From Gloeophyllum trabeum ATCC 11539 (lineage: Eukaryota > Basidiomycota > Agaricomycetes > Gloeophyllales > Gloeophyllaceae): a stretch of 64,000 nucleotides of DNA. The notes under the pieces are model-generated. The model did not search any database. It was not told the DNA's origin and saw only the letters and a program-made list of their open reading frames with translations. This document shows, piece after piece, positions 43,026 through 54,162 of this stretch. Made by a program: the position numbers and the translations under genes. The stretch is from positions 743,555 to 807,554 of the forward strand of contig NW_006920415.1 in NCBI RefSeq assembly GCF_000344685.1, given 5' to 3'. The first letter of the stretch is position 1. Each line of letters starts with the position of its first letter.

Positions 43026-44581
43026 ATGGTATCCCCTCTGTCCCGTACCATGTCCTCCCTCGCCTGCCGCCGAAATGTATGGCGATACTACCTTTCCCGC
43101 TGTTTCCTCTCTTCTGTGCGGTATCAATTTCTCCCAGAGTCGTCACGCACAACACTGTCGATACCACCAGTACCCAAGGCCGAAGACGGACCACTATCAG
43201 AAGCCGCGGACTTGCCGACCAGAGCACCCAAATCCGCTAGAAACAAAGACGACGGTATAGCGAAAGCAGTGAGGGGGGGCGGGGGCAACCCCGGCGTCTT
43301 CGTCTACCCTATCCCGCCAGAAATGGACGAGTCCGAGCTCCGGAAGATCGCAGAGAAGTGCGGGCCCGTTCGCCAGATACGCATGGGTACGCCTCCCTCC
43401 TCACCCCTCTTGCCTCTCTGCCACTGACAGCCCCGCTCACCCTCGCTCAGGCCCCCCAACCGATCGCACCCGCCAGGCCTACGTCCTCTTCCACTCCCCG
43501 CGCAGCGCCGCCCAGCTCAAGGACACCCACGGCGCGGACGCGTTCACGGTGCGTTTCGCCCGCCCGCGGCTCCAGCGCGGCAAGAACGGGGAGCACGTGA
43601 GCGCAAAGAACGGGGAGCGCTCGAACGCGAAGAACGGGGAGCACGCGAGCGCGGGGGATGCCCCGACGAACTGCCTGTACGTGTCGAACCTGGCGTTCGA
43701 CGCGAGCCCGGCAGCCGTGCGCAAGGGGCTGATGGACACGTTCGGCAAGTGGGGCGAGTTGTGGCGGCTCGCCGTAGGTGCGCCTATCCCTTTCGCCCCC
43801 ATGCACCCTCTACCCCGTCCACCCCCCCCCCCGCGTCTTTCCTGCCCCAGCGTTCCCTGTGCCGAAAGCTTACGGGACGGCTCGACAGGCATGAACGCGC
43901 CCGGCAAGCACGCGGGCTTCGCGCACCTCTACTTCCGCTCGCCCTGGGACGCGCACGCCGTCCTCTGCGCGCACCGCGTGCACCCCTTCCACGGCGCTAA
44001 CCGCGCCCTCTGGATGGGCTTCGGCGCGGGCATGCCGCCTCCGCAGCCGCGGAAGGAGCTGTACGTCGCGCCCGTGCGCGAGGCGGCGACGCGGGACTCG
44101 GGGCTCACAGCTGCGGTCCTCGACGGGGCGCAGGAGGGGCTCGACGGGATGTCCGTGTGTGCGTGATTTTCTTCTTAGCCTTCGTCCCCTTTTTGTCCTT
44201 TCGTGTGCTTTTGCTTTTGCTTTTGCTTTTGCTCTGGGTTTGGGCAGGGATGTGCTGATGGAATGAGTGTGTGCAGGGGATGTGGGCGGCGGGCGCCGCG
44301 CCGCGCGGCTCACGTACAAGTCGATCGATGATGCAGCGGCGGCGCTGCGCGCGCTCGACGGGGCGATGCTCCCCACGGGCGATCTGCTGGACGTCACGTT
44401 CCTCGCGGACAGGGACGAGCGCGGGGCGCGTCCTTCAAAACTCGATACCGCCGAATCGGAGTCAGCCAGAGATGGGGATGAGCTGATGGCAAGGCTGCAC
44501 GGGGCGGTGGAGAAGGCGTCCAGGTTGAGAAGGGGCGTGGGGAAGAAGGCGTATGGCTCGGATTGGGGCGGGACGAGGTGA
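43026..44581 (+). CDS. RNA-binding protein with RRM domains, probably mitochondrial
   Basis: Exons 43026-43386, 43451-43777, 43889-44158, 44277-44581; joins keep phase and give 420 aa. The N-terminus is rich in Arg, Ser and hydrophobic residues with few acids (MSSLACRRNVWRYYLSRCFL), like a mitochondrial presequence. RRM 1 begins GVFVYPIPPEMDESELRKIA, then RQAYVLFHSPRSAAQL and ADAFTVRFARP. RRM 2 begins NCLYVSNLAFDASPAAVRKG and continues GKHAGFAHLYFRSPWDAHAV. A last segment (RLTYKSIDDAAAALRALDGA) resembles the second half of a further RRM. Three tandem 8-residue units (KNGEHVSA type) separate RRMs 1 and 2. RNA target unknown. It is convergent with another probably mitochondrial RRM gene at 45133. 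Confidence 0.8.
43582..43653 (+). repeat. Three tandem 24-bp units inside the RRM gene
   Basis: Units at 43582, 43606 and 43630, each starting AAGAACGGGGAGC, in frame and encoding KNGEHVSA, KNGERSNA and KNGEHASA. They form the linker between the first two RRMs. Confidence 0.9.
44207..44232 (+). repeat. (TTTTGC)n microsatellite in an intron
   Basis: About four perfect units inside the third intron of the RRM gene (44159-44276). Confidence 0.85.
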
Positions 44582-45132
44582 TTGGGAGGGCTGGTGGAGG
44601 TAAGAGTGGGAGCTTTGAGGTGCGTCAGTACGCTTGGTGAAGGGGGTGGGACTGAAGCCTGATGTAGACTAGGGTGGCACAGTGATACAGGACTCGCTTC
44701 ACAGGGACTCTTGAAATATGGTAGTCTCAAACGGCTGTGACCGCATCGAGTTCTGCGGCTGAAGACACATGGTTCGCTCGTCGTACGGATATTTCGAGTA
44801 TCTTACTCCATCTGACGAGTACGGCACATGTGGGAGAGGTGGGAGGAACGACGTCCAGAGACGTCCAAGTCCTATTTTGCATGGGCTGGCCATGTAATTA
44901 TAAGGTGTATACATAGTAGAAAGCGAGGAACCATCATGTGTCTATGTAGGCCGGGGATGTGGTCATGGAAGGTATGGTCGAGATGATCCATAAACATCCA
45001 CAAAGCGTCCTAGCCAAACCACAACATCAGAATCGACATCTCAGATATCCCAGACATGCAAACTTACTCCAACCACCCCACTGACCTACCCCATCCCATC
45101 CCAAGACGGTGAGGCCGCCCACACGCCGTCCC
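44582..45132. other. Convergent 3' spacer between the two RRM genes
   Basis: About 550 bp that should carry both 3' UTRs. No other gene. Confidence 0.45.
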
Positions 45133-45733
45133 TCACCGATCCCCGAAGCCATCATCCCTACGCCCGCCGTGTGAGTACTCTCTCCGTCCATTGTCATCCC
45201 TCCCCTCGCGGGGCGTCGTGGGCTTCGCAAAGTCCACGCGCGCCGAGCGGTCGCCGAAGTAGAACGGGTCCGCGCGGTGCGCGTCCATCATCGCCTTGGC
45301 CGCGTCAAGCGTCTCGAACTCGATGTGCGCGTACCCCTTCGACTTGCCCGTGTCGAGGAAGCGGCCTGTCCGCACACCATGTCGTCAGTACGTTGCTCTA
45401 TCTCACAAGAAGAAGAGAGGGAAGAGGAGAGAGCGGGCACGCACCCATGGTCACACGCTTAACAGGCCCGAACTGCTGCCCCGCCTCGCGGATATCATCC
45501 TCCGTCGCGCGGTAGGGCAGGTTGCCGAGGTAGATCGTCTTCGACGGGTCCGAGTCGCCCTGGCCCTTGTTCTCGGACACGCCGAACGACTTGGCCGCCA
45601 CAGGCGTGTGCGATAATGACCGCGCTGGAGTTTGCGAAAGGAACGCCGAGCGCGGGCGAGCTGCCACCAGGGAACGGCGCGCGGAGGCACAGGTGAGAGA
45701 GCGCAGCTGGCGTTGGAGGGAGGCTTTGAACAT
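45133..45733 (-). CDS. Single-RRM RNA-binding protein with mitochondrial presequence
   Basis: Two exons (minus): 45733-45445 and 45365-45133; intron of 79 nt (GTGCGT..CAG); 173 aa. The first 45 residues (MFKASLQRQLRSLTCASARR and on) are Arg/Ser/Ala-rich without acids, a typical mitochondrial targeting sequence. One complete RRM follows: TIYLGNLPYRATEDDIREAG (RNP2), KSKGYAHIEFETLDAAKAMM (RNP1) and RSARVDFAKP. The C-terminus is Gly/Arg/Asp-rich (EGRDDNGRREYSHGGRR). The architecture matches small organellar RNA-binding proteins. The ATG sits in ACCACCATGTTC. Confidence 0.85.
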
Positions 45734-46406
45734 GGTGGTGGCGGGTGAGGAGGGTGACGGTGTCACGGGAAAATAAATGTGGAAATTGCGCTGGTCACGA
45801 CGGAGAGATCTGGCGGAGATCATCATCCTGGGGCAGCTTCACTTCGGATGACCCATCGAGTCTGCATTCACCAGGACTCTTGCTGGGATGCGGAGACTAT
45901 TGCAGGAAGTAGGAGAGGAATCTGTTTACCCCTCATTTACTATTTATGAAGGGGTAGAACGACCTCCTGTCTGACTATAGGAATCCGGGCGATGGCAGCT
46001 GAGTCGGCGCCCTTCCAGCTGTCGTTCTACTGGGGTTTGCCTCTGGTGTCGTTGTAGCCCCAGTGCACGTAAGGAATGAATGCACCACGTCATGCTTGAC
46101 CAGATGAAAACGGTAAGTGGGCATTGGGTGTACTACGGGGATGCACACCGTAGGTTCTTTGTCCCCCAAGCTGCTGGACTTGTCGAGACTTCCATTCATC
46201 CAAGTCACCACCTCATCACTTCAGGGATCCCATGTTCAGCTGCGCACCTATCTCCATATTACTTTAGGTTTGCATGACGTCTCTTCTACCCTTAGCTGCC
46301 ATGAGGCTCGAGCTATATCAAGCCGTTGACCAAAGCTGCATGAATCCATCGACCCCCGTCGTCCAGTACCATCCCTACCTCCTCCCCCCTCAGTGGATTA
46401 TCAGCG
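45734..46406. other. Divergent intergenic region, RRM/DUG3-like
   Basis: About 670 bp between divergent genes. No coding evidence. A CTATATCAAG motif at 46312-46321, about 90 bp before the next ATG, may be a weak TATA element. Confidence 0.4.
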
Positions 46407-47490
46407 ATGTGTCGGTGGTTCGCGTACATCTCCAACACCGAGCCCACGCTGCTCGAAGACGTGCTCATCGAGCCTGCGCATGCCCTCGCGAAGCAGGTTC
46501 ATGATCACTACCTGCCGGGGCTCGCGCATTACGAGCCTGATTCCGACAAAAAGTCTACCGAGGCGGAGATCGACATGCGCAACCGCATGTTCAACGCTGA
46601 CGGGCTGGGAATGGCGTGGTCAGTCTTTACTAATCCCTATGCTGTAGGGGATGAGAGCTCACCGACGGCAATATCGCAGGTACTCCAATACCCGCTGCGA
46701 ATTCGGCGAATGCGACGGGATCCGGCCGACGATCTACAAAGTCCTCTCCCAGCCGACGACCGACCCCGTCTTCACCTCTCTCTGCGCCAACACCGCCTCC
46801 ACGACGCTCTTCGCGCACATTCGCGCCGCCTCGCCGGGCTCGCCGATCCACATCTACAACGCACACCCGTTCACGTTCGGGCGGCACACGTTCATGCACA
46901 ACGGCGGCGTGACGGGGTTCGACAGCATCCGGCGCGAGGTGCTCGCGGAGATGAGCGAGGACGCGGCCAAGGCGATGCGCGGCACGAGCGACTCGGAGCA
47001 CGTCGCGGCACTGTTCTTCACGTACCTCGCCGAGCGCCGCGGGCCGGACGTGTGGGACCAGCGCCACCCCCTCGAGGAGGTCAAGGCGGCGCTCGAGAGG
47101 GCCGTGCAGAAGATTATCGATATACAGAAGGAGGTACTGCCGAAGAAGGGAGTGGAGTATGGCGCATCGAGCTTGAACATCGCCATCACGGACGGCGAGC
47201 AGCTGCTCACCATCCGCTTCCGCAACAGCGCGACCGAGCACCCGCCGTCGCTGTACCTGTCCACCACCGCTGGTGTCACGCTCAACAGGAAGTACCCGGG
47301 GCACCCTGACAAGGAGGTGAACAATGTGGCGAATAGGAAGAAGGCAGAGGAGCATGGAGACCATGTTATCGTTGCAAGTGAGCCGACGACGTACCAGAAA
47401 CACCAGTGGGAGCTCATCCAAAAGAATGAGTGCATCATGGTTGGTACTGACATGGTTGTCAAGAAAGCTCCTGTGAATGTCACATTCTAG
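46407..47490 (+). CDS. DUG3: Class II glutamine amidotransferase, DUG3-like
   Basis: Predicted cytosolic Ntn-hydrolase of the GATase_4 type. In yeast Dug3 works with Dug2 to split glutathione. Exons 46407-46618 and 46680-47490; intron of 61 nt (GTCAGT..CAG); 340 aa. The protein starts MCRWFAYISNTEPTLLEDVL, so Cys2 becomes the N-terminal nucleophile after Met removal. Other family marks: ADGLGMAWYSNTRCEFGECD across the intron, LFAHIRAASPGSPIHIYNAH, PFTFGRHTFMHNGGVTGF and SDSEHVAALFFTYL. The C-terminal part includes SLNIAITDGEQLLTIRFRN and VASEPTTYQKHQWELI. The start is fixed by the catalytic Cys. Identity as DUG3 rather than another class II amidotransferase is likely. Confidence 0.9.
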
Positions 47491-47889
47491 TCATAGTCAT
47501 ATGTGTCCCCTGTCTTGCTCTCATTTCTGGAATTCTGTACCATAGTTGCATTCATCCGATTAGCACCTTCTGGGTGTATAGATTCCTGTTTGTAAAATAC
47601 TACCAATGGTGGATTACTTTCTCTCTTGTACGCCCGAGCACGGTTGCCGTCTTCCGGCTCAACGTCCCCTATAGTAGGGCCTATACGAAGTATGAATCCA
47701 CAAACGCGTCAGGATCGATATAACGCGATAAAGTCACATGACCTTTTCCACATGAGAGTCACATGACTGATGTTGAGACATCCATGATGCGGAGATGCAA
47801 TCGGGTCCTTTTCCTTGTACCACAACCGCGTACTGCTGCCTTGTCCTCGTCCTTGCTTTCGTTGACTCTGCCAGCACTTCATTACAACC
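47491..47889. other. Spacer, DUG3-like/UBE2S
   Basis: About 400 bp between head-to-tail genes, holding the 3' UTR of the amidotransferase and the promoter of the E2 gene. Nothing else recognised. Confidence 0.45.
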
Positions 47890-49032
47890 ATGGTATGCCT
47901 TTGTTGAATGGGTGGATTTGGGACATTAACGTCTGCGAATTAGTCTGTCAGACCGGCTGTTCTGCGACGCCTGATGCGCGAACTCAGCGAACTGAAGACG
48001 AGCCCGCCGGAGGGGATACGCGTCGTGACGAGCGACGATAATATGCTCGATGTGACTGGCATCATTCAGGGACCAGGTGTGTACGAGTTAATCGCGCGTT
48101 ATCACTAGCAGTGGGCTGGGAATCGCGGGGGTGGGGATGTGTGGCTGACGCGGTTCGAACTAACCAGAGGGCACGCCGTACGCGGGTGGCTACTTCAAGG
48201 TGAAGTTCAACTTCACCGAGGAGTTCCCTGCCGCGCCTCCGAAATGTACGTGGCATGCGTTGTAGACAAGTTGCATACGTTTCCGATCTGACCGGCGAAT
48301 GCACGCAGGCCGCTTCATGACGAAGATATTCCACCCGAACGTCTCTGGCGCGGGCGAAATTTGTGTGAACACGCTGAAGAAGGACTGGCAGTCGTCCTAC
48401 GGCATCGGGCACATACTCGTCACGGTCAAGTGCCTGTTGATATACCCTAACCCCGAGTCCGCACTGGATGAGGAAGCGGGAAAGCTCCTGTTGGAGAACT
48501 ACGACAACTACTTCGAGAGAGCGAAGCTGATTACTAGTGTCCACGCCACGCCAAGGGTACGTTCTTCGTTCATTCCGCTATTTGTGACCGGCCACAGACC
48601 TTTCACCGACATCAGGTCCCCCCTCCTGAGTTTGCGACACCATCCTCTGCACCAGAGGCATCCTCCTCGAAGTCACCTATCCCCACGATCTCCGCCACGA
48701 CTGTTCCATCTCCAGCGGCCCTCCCCACGCACGTCGCATCCACTCCCCTCGTCAAACCGGTGCCACCAACCACCATGTCCCACCCCCTTCAGTCCTCCGC
48801 ACCAAACGGACTTCCAACCTCCCTCTCCGCAGAGAAGGAAAAGATCGCGAAGGAGCGACACGTCTCCCCGTCCCCTCTCAGCACGGCCGACTCGAACGTC
48901 GGCACGGGCGTGGGCGCCGCCGCGCCCAGCACTACCTCCGCGCCGGCACCGGCGAAAGCTGTGAAGAGGGCTGCTGGCGCCGGCGGCGCGACGGGCGTGG
49001 AGAAGCGGAAGAAGGCGCTGAAGAGGCTCTGA
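47890..49032 (+). CDS. UBE2S: Ubiquitin-conjugating enzyme E2 S type (K11-chain elongating)
   Basis: E2 that extends K11-linked ubiquitin chains for the anaphase-promoting complex in animals. Exons 47890-47892, 47944-48076, 48168-48245, 48309-48556, 48616-49032; 292 aa. The first coding exon is just ATG, followed by a 51-nt intron. The spliced start is [20 protein letters not shown]. The UBC fold shows [40 protein letters not shown] with the active Cys, [19 protein letters not shown] and [20 protein letters not shown]. All resemble UBE2S more than other E2s. The tail is long, Ser/Pro/Ala-rich and disordered, then basic, ending KRKKALKRL, close to the C-terminal Leu-Arg-Arg-Leu-type peptide by which UBE2S binds the APC/C. 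Confidence 0.9.
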
Positions 49033-49753
49033 TGTATGTGTGGCTTGGCGGCGGCCGTGTGCTTGGATCTGTATGGTTTATGGACCGTTGAGTGTTATGT
49101 TGATATCCTTTGCTGTGGCTTTATGCGTGTACATGTTGATACTTAATAGTAGCTATTTTATCATTTTCTGCGGCTCTAACGTCTCAAAAATCCTATTGAA
49201 TTGTAGGCCGTACGCGTTCATCCAAATGCTTACGGTGTGTGACTATGCGATCAAGGTGCGTACGGTACACATGCTGGTATAGATCACGAATACGGTCCGT
49301 TTCCGTCCCAAAGTCCAGTGACAGGAATATGTGCATAACCGCGGGTCAATGTAAAGGTTGAAAGTACTTGGGCTTCAAAGTTGTAAGTATAGCCACTTGA
49401 CCTTCGGGATTGACCCGACACGGGAGAGGCAGCGACAGGCTGCCATGGAACAGAATAACAAGAGGTCTCGGTGATTCAACACTGATAGCACGTTTTCCGG
49501 CGTACTGTCTAGCGGCTGTCAGACGAACGCGTCCACGGATCGGCGTGTGCAGACAACTGAGGACTTGCGCCGGGCAGCCGCTCAAAGTTGTTCTGTCATG
49601 GTGCGCAGGGATCGACGTGGCGTCGCGAGTGACTCCGGCGCATGAAGGGCGATGGACGTCGGGACTGAGAATAATGAGGGATGGCAGCAAACAGGAATAA
49701 TCGAGTAGGCGCGTTGGAGGGAACGAAGGGGTGAGGAGTATGGAGTGTGATCT
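49033..49753. other. Convergent 3' spacer, UBE2S/kinase
   Basis: About 720 bp without a recognised gene. It should include both 3' UTRs. Confidence 0.4.
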
Positions 49754-52197
49754 CTATTGAACAAATTCGTCTAACTCGGCCTGGAGGAAAGCTTGAAGGC
49801 GGTCTAGGACCTGGCTGGCTGAGGGCCGACCGGCGGGGTTGCTGGCCCAGCAGCAGTGGATGAAATCCCAGTATTCATCCGACACGTAGGAATCCTTATC
49901 GGTAGGTCGTAGCGGTTTCACGCCGTCGCGGAGGGCCCAAAGGATCTTTATAGTTTGCAAGCCAGTCCAGTAATGGTAGGGAATATCCCTTGACAGGGTC
50001 TGTTCCACAGTGGTCAGTGCGCTTATCAACCTGGAGTTGAGACTGTAGATTACCTGAAGCATAACACTCCCAAAAGAATATATATCGCATTCAGTGCCGA
50101 TTAGGGGAGGAGCTCCCTGCGGGTTTGGCACATATATTTCTGGCGCGGCCCAGCGCATACTGCCTGCGATCAACGATGACGAGCTACCCGATGCCTCGGT
50201 GATCATTTTACTGAGACCGAAGTCACAAAGGAAGGCAACTCCGTGTTCATCAATCAAGATATTCGACTGGGTGTATGAATATGGTCAGTATAGACAAATC
50301 AGATAAAGAGAAAAATCGATTCTCACACCAGTAAGGTCTCCGTGTACAACGACAGGATCCAGTCCATGTACTGCTCGAGGATCAGCCGATGAAACTACAA
50401 GCAGATCATACAATCTTACGGTAGTGGAGGCCGCTCGCGATCTGGCACAACTAAATGAGATGTCGTGAGCGTAAGCCAATGAATGGACTTCTACGAACTC
50501 ACCAGCCATAATAAGTCGCAAAGCTTCAGGCGCTCACGATGTGATTGGACGTATCCGGTTAAGCTACCGTTTTCCTTCCATGGGCACACCATTGCCATAA
50601 ACGGGCCGCATCCAAAGACAATGCCGTATAGCGGCACGATATGCTTGTGCTTCAGCCTTCGCCATACGCTCAATTCACGTTTCAATCGCTTGAACATGAT
50701 TCATCTTCCGCATCATTGAATGCAATCCACAATAAAAAATCACCTTTTCTATTTTCCTCTGCATCTCGACATCATCTCCACGGGGTCGCAGGACTTTGAT
50801 TGCCACCTGGGGACCATAGACACGGTGAATGGAAATGCCAATCAACCAACCAGAATACACACCTTGTGCGTGCGGCCCCCTACATCCCAGAGTGCATGAT
50901 AAATATCACCGTAACCGCCGCTGTTCGCAGGGTGGTCTCCACGATCATATATCTGGTGTGTGAGGTTCAAGACTTTGTTCAATGGAAGTAACTGTATGAC
51001 CTCTTCCGGAGAGGGACAAATCTGCAGTAGCTCCTCGATATGGTCCACATCGTCGGGGTTCGCATTGCTCATGGCAAGGTCACTGGATGCGGAGTCGTCC
51101 AGAAGGACGGTCCTAGGAGTCCCAGAGGCCTGTTGCGCGTGCCTCTTCCGCTCTTTCACCTCATTCAGGAGAGATAAGAGAAGTGTCTCTATCTCATTAT
51201 CGGTATCGGCCTGAACATGAGATGCTGCGGACCCTGCGCTTTCTGTGCCCTCTACAATACCATGGGTTAGATCCCCTTCGGATCCTCTGGCAACCGCAGG
51301 TGCACCGACATCGACACCTTCGGCTGCGCCTGTATGCAGCGGGAGAGAGGGGAGGACATCGTGGACAGCATCGGAACTAAGGCTAGCTTCTCCAACCTTG
51401 GCGGAACACTCTTGCTCACGGTCGTCCGACAGACTTCCTTGATCTTCATGACCGATATCAGGCGAGTAGTGAGGCGAGGCGTACTTCGCCCATGTTTCCT
51501 GCGACTTCTCCCATCGGTCTCTCAAGGCATTACATTGCTCTTTCATGACTTGCGTACGCTCCTTCATCTCCTTCAATGATAATCCCGGCCCCGCCGGCAA
51601 GACTGAAGCACGGGTGTCGCATCGACCAGAGGTGTTTCCTGGGTCAAGACTGTATACCGAAGTAGCGGGGGTAGATGGTGGGATGGGACTCGCAAATAGC
51701 GTGGATCTTTCGCAGAAGGATGATCGGCTCGTATCGTTCCCACTGCGGTAGAGATCAACATCGTCAACATCTTCCACGACGATACTCCACGACTGTTTCT
51801 CCTTCCGCCTTGCTGTTAGATCGGGTACCCAGTGGTGGGATGCTGGCCTGACCCGCGGGGGTCCTCGAGATGGTGTTAGTGCTGCGCTCGACGGGTTTGG
51901 ATGAGAGGGACTCTCTGATGGCAAGGCAGAGGCCGAATTGTGGTCTAGAGTAGAGGGGACATGACTGGACGAGGAAGCCGTATTAATTGATATCAGCGTA
52001 TCGGCCAAGGTCAAGAAATGATTGAGGGGAGAAGGACGATAAGGTAGCCGTGATTTCATAGGATAACCCGTAACAGATAAGTACTGTGGACCGATCTTTA
52101 GAGTGTTCTCGATAGGCAAGCGGTGCTCAGACCAGGTCAGCGTCCGCTGGACATTGGGTACCACCACAGGAGCCACCTTTGTTTCATCGCCCCGCAT
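49754..52197 (-). CDS. Protein kinase (TKL-like) with a long disordered N-terminal region
   Basis: Exons (minus): 52197-50863, 50806-50744, 50688-50503, 50450-50420, 50370-50327, 50266-50054, 49999-49754; 705 aa. The first 410 residues are Ser/Pro/Thr-rich with a possible coiled coil (LKEMKERTQVMKEQCNALRD). The catalytic domain begins near residue 420: NSGGYGDIYHALWDV (glycine loop), VAIKVLRPRG (ATP Lys), VWRRLKHKHIVPLYGI and ASGLHYLHG. VVHGDLTGSNILID is the catalytic loop, with HGD in place of HRD. DFGLSK, SMRWAAPEIY and CDIYSFGSVMLQ follow, and the end is RPSASQVLDRLQAFL. This is the pattern of the expanded agaricomycete TKL kinases. All catalytic residues are present, so it should be active; the substrate is unknown. 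ATG 52197 is the first in-frame Met. Confidence 0.85.
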
Positions 52198-53187
52198 AAA
52201 ACCCCTGGTGTAGAATAAGTAAGACGGAATACGCCAGACGTGCAGTTGCTTACAGACGCAGCTGAAGTGATCACGGCTGGGGTGTAACAAGTTGGAAGGG
52301 CTTGGGAGCTGGAGCTTGCTCTCACATCGCGCTAAAGATATATGGTAGTACGCTGTGCAATAAAACGCGACAAAGGTTCAGCTGCAGCGTGCTCTTCTGC
52401 ACACGTACAGTAGGGGTCGCAATGAGGTGGCCGACGGAGCAGACAGACTTGCCTGTCAAGTCCCGTGGAAGACCAAACGAACCGATTCTCTGGACCGTAC
52501 TCGACTCTTATCGGATCCACATTCAGTCAACCCTCCCCGGCTCAATTGGGGCTCACTATGCGAGAGCCTCCGAATACCTCCGGAGATTTGGGGCCTCCGC
52601 CCGCGAGAGCTGCAGCAGCGTGCGAAGTGGATGTTGGGTCGCACAGCAGTGTACCATCACCGGAGCCGAATCAGACAGGGCCAAGAGCCAGACAAAGGTA
52701 GTCACGTTATGATCCAGCCGCACTGGTCCGCATATCCCAAAGGGTCCTCGGGGAGATGCGAATAAAGCGCTGAATCAGTCTGCCATTCCGATAATGGTTC
52801 ACACGTACCATCCTGGATATAGCCACTCTAATAGTGCGTAGTATACATGGGCAGTGTAATTGTTAGCTATCGTGCGTGAAGCAATGCGCTGCCTGCCAGC
52901 ACTCACACTCACTAACTGGAAGGCGCGCCTGCGATGTACAAGGCGATGCCACAGTAGAGCTGTAAAGGGTCCGCGAGATTTCGACCCTGAAGTCTGCAGC
53001 AACGGTCAATATTATCGGGGGGAATTGTATCTCAAAGCCCGTGAGGCCGTATATGTAAAGCGTAGACCAAGTTGCGGAGCGAATTCATGGAGAATGACAC
53101 TGACACTAGTACTAACTACGTTCGCCGGCGTTTCCCGAAACACTTCTACCCTTTAGTTTCCGTTTGTAGGACGTGGCACTGGCCGAC
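52198..53187. other. Divergent intergenic region, kinase/OPI3
   Basis: About 1 kb with overlapping short frames only. No gene recognised. It should hold both promoters; ATATATC lies near 52339, 140 bp upstream of the kinase ATG. Confidence 0.4.
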
Positions 53188-54030
53188 ATGACCTCCCTTT
53201 CGTCGTTTGTTGACTTCAGCAAGGAGTCTTTATATCTGTCTCTGTTGTCTATAACCTTCAATCCAACTGCTTGGAACATAGTCGCGCAAAATGGTACAGG
53301 AACCTCCTCACCGTCCCGTGCAGCGAGTTGACGCGACTCTGTTCACTAGAATACCACAACAAAACTATAACGCGCATGTTCGGGGGGAACGCCCGTAATG
53401 GGTGCTACTTCCTGGCAGTTATGATTTTCTCGTTTGGCTTGCTCCGTGACCACCTGTACGACCCTGCCTAATGTCAGGCATCCCATCTCTCTTCTGTGCC
53501 CGAGGCTGACATTCGCCATGATAGCTACCAGCGGGCTCTCGCCGACCAGCCAAGAGCACGCCTGCTCCCAGAGCCATACGACACCATCGTGCCAGCAGCG
53601 CTATTCCTCGTCGGCCAAACGTTTGTTCTTACGTCAACATACGCGCTCGGGATTACCGGCACTTTCTTGGGCGACTACTTTGGTATCTTGATGGACCACA
53701 GAGTGGAAGGGTTCCCGTTCAATGTGTTGAGGGACCCTATGTACGTCGGGAGTACCATGTGTTTCGCTGCCGGTGCGCTCTGGTACGACCCATCTCCTGT
53801 ACTCACGTACCTCCGTTGACCCTTCCGACCGACAGGTACGAACGCCCCGCGGGTCTTCTCATAACGGCTTATGTGTATATTGTGTATCTCATCGCCCTGC
53901 GATACGAAGGGTTCGTACCCTTCATACCTCTGCCCCACATCCGTCTGACGGTAATTACAGGCCTTTCACGGATATGATATACTCGAACCGCGCTACACAG
54001 CAAAAGTCTGAGCCCAAAAAGGAGCTATAA
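53188..54030 (+). CDS. OPI3: Phospholipid methyltransferase (OPI3/PEMT)
   Basis: ER membrane enzyme that methylates phosphatidyl-monomethylethanolamine to phosphatidylcholine using S-adenosylmethionine. Exons 53188-53293, 53350-53455, 53525-53782, 53836-53910, 53961-54030; 204 aa, the usual family length. Conserved parts: YHNKTITRMFGGNARNGCYF, then RALADQPRARLLPEPYDTIV, STYALGITGTFLGDYFGILM, VEGFPFNVLRDPMYVGSTMC (the SAM-binding RDPMY..G region) and LIALRYEGPFTDMIYSNR. Four hydrophobic segments are visible. The C-terminus is EPKKEL, a KKXX dilysine ER-retrieval signal that fits the location. All joins are in phase. It is convergent with COQ8, with a 132-bp gap. Confidence 0.92.
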
Positions 54031-54162
54031 TTGCTCCACGCATGACGATACCATCTAGATCATGTTTTTGACGAGCCCCAGTCAGGACTGGATGAATGGA
54101 GCCATTAGCCTATTCTCGTACAATAATCTTCATCTTGGGTAGAATGGTCTATTGGATCGACC

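Noticed and set aside
43582..43653. Short regular repeat considered as a CRISPR-like array
   Set aside because: Contiguous in-frame coding repeat without spacers in a eukaryotic gene.
43870..44730. 286-aa minus-strand frame
   Set aside because: Antisense to the RRM gene, with composition set by its GC-rich codons.
46630..47483. 263-aa and 209-aa minus-strand frames
   Set aside because: Antisense to the DUG3-like gene, which has clear catalytic motifs on the plus strand.
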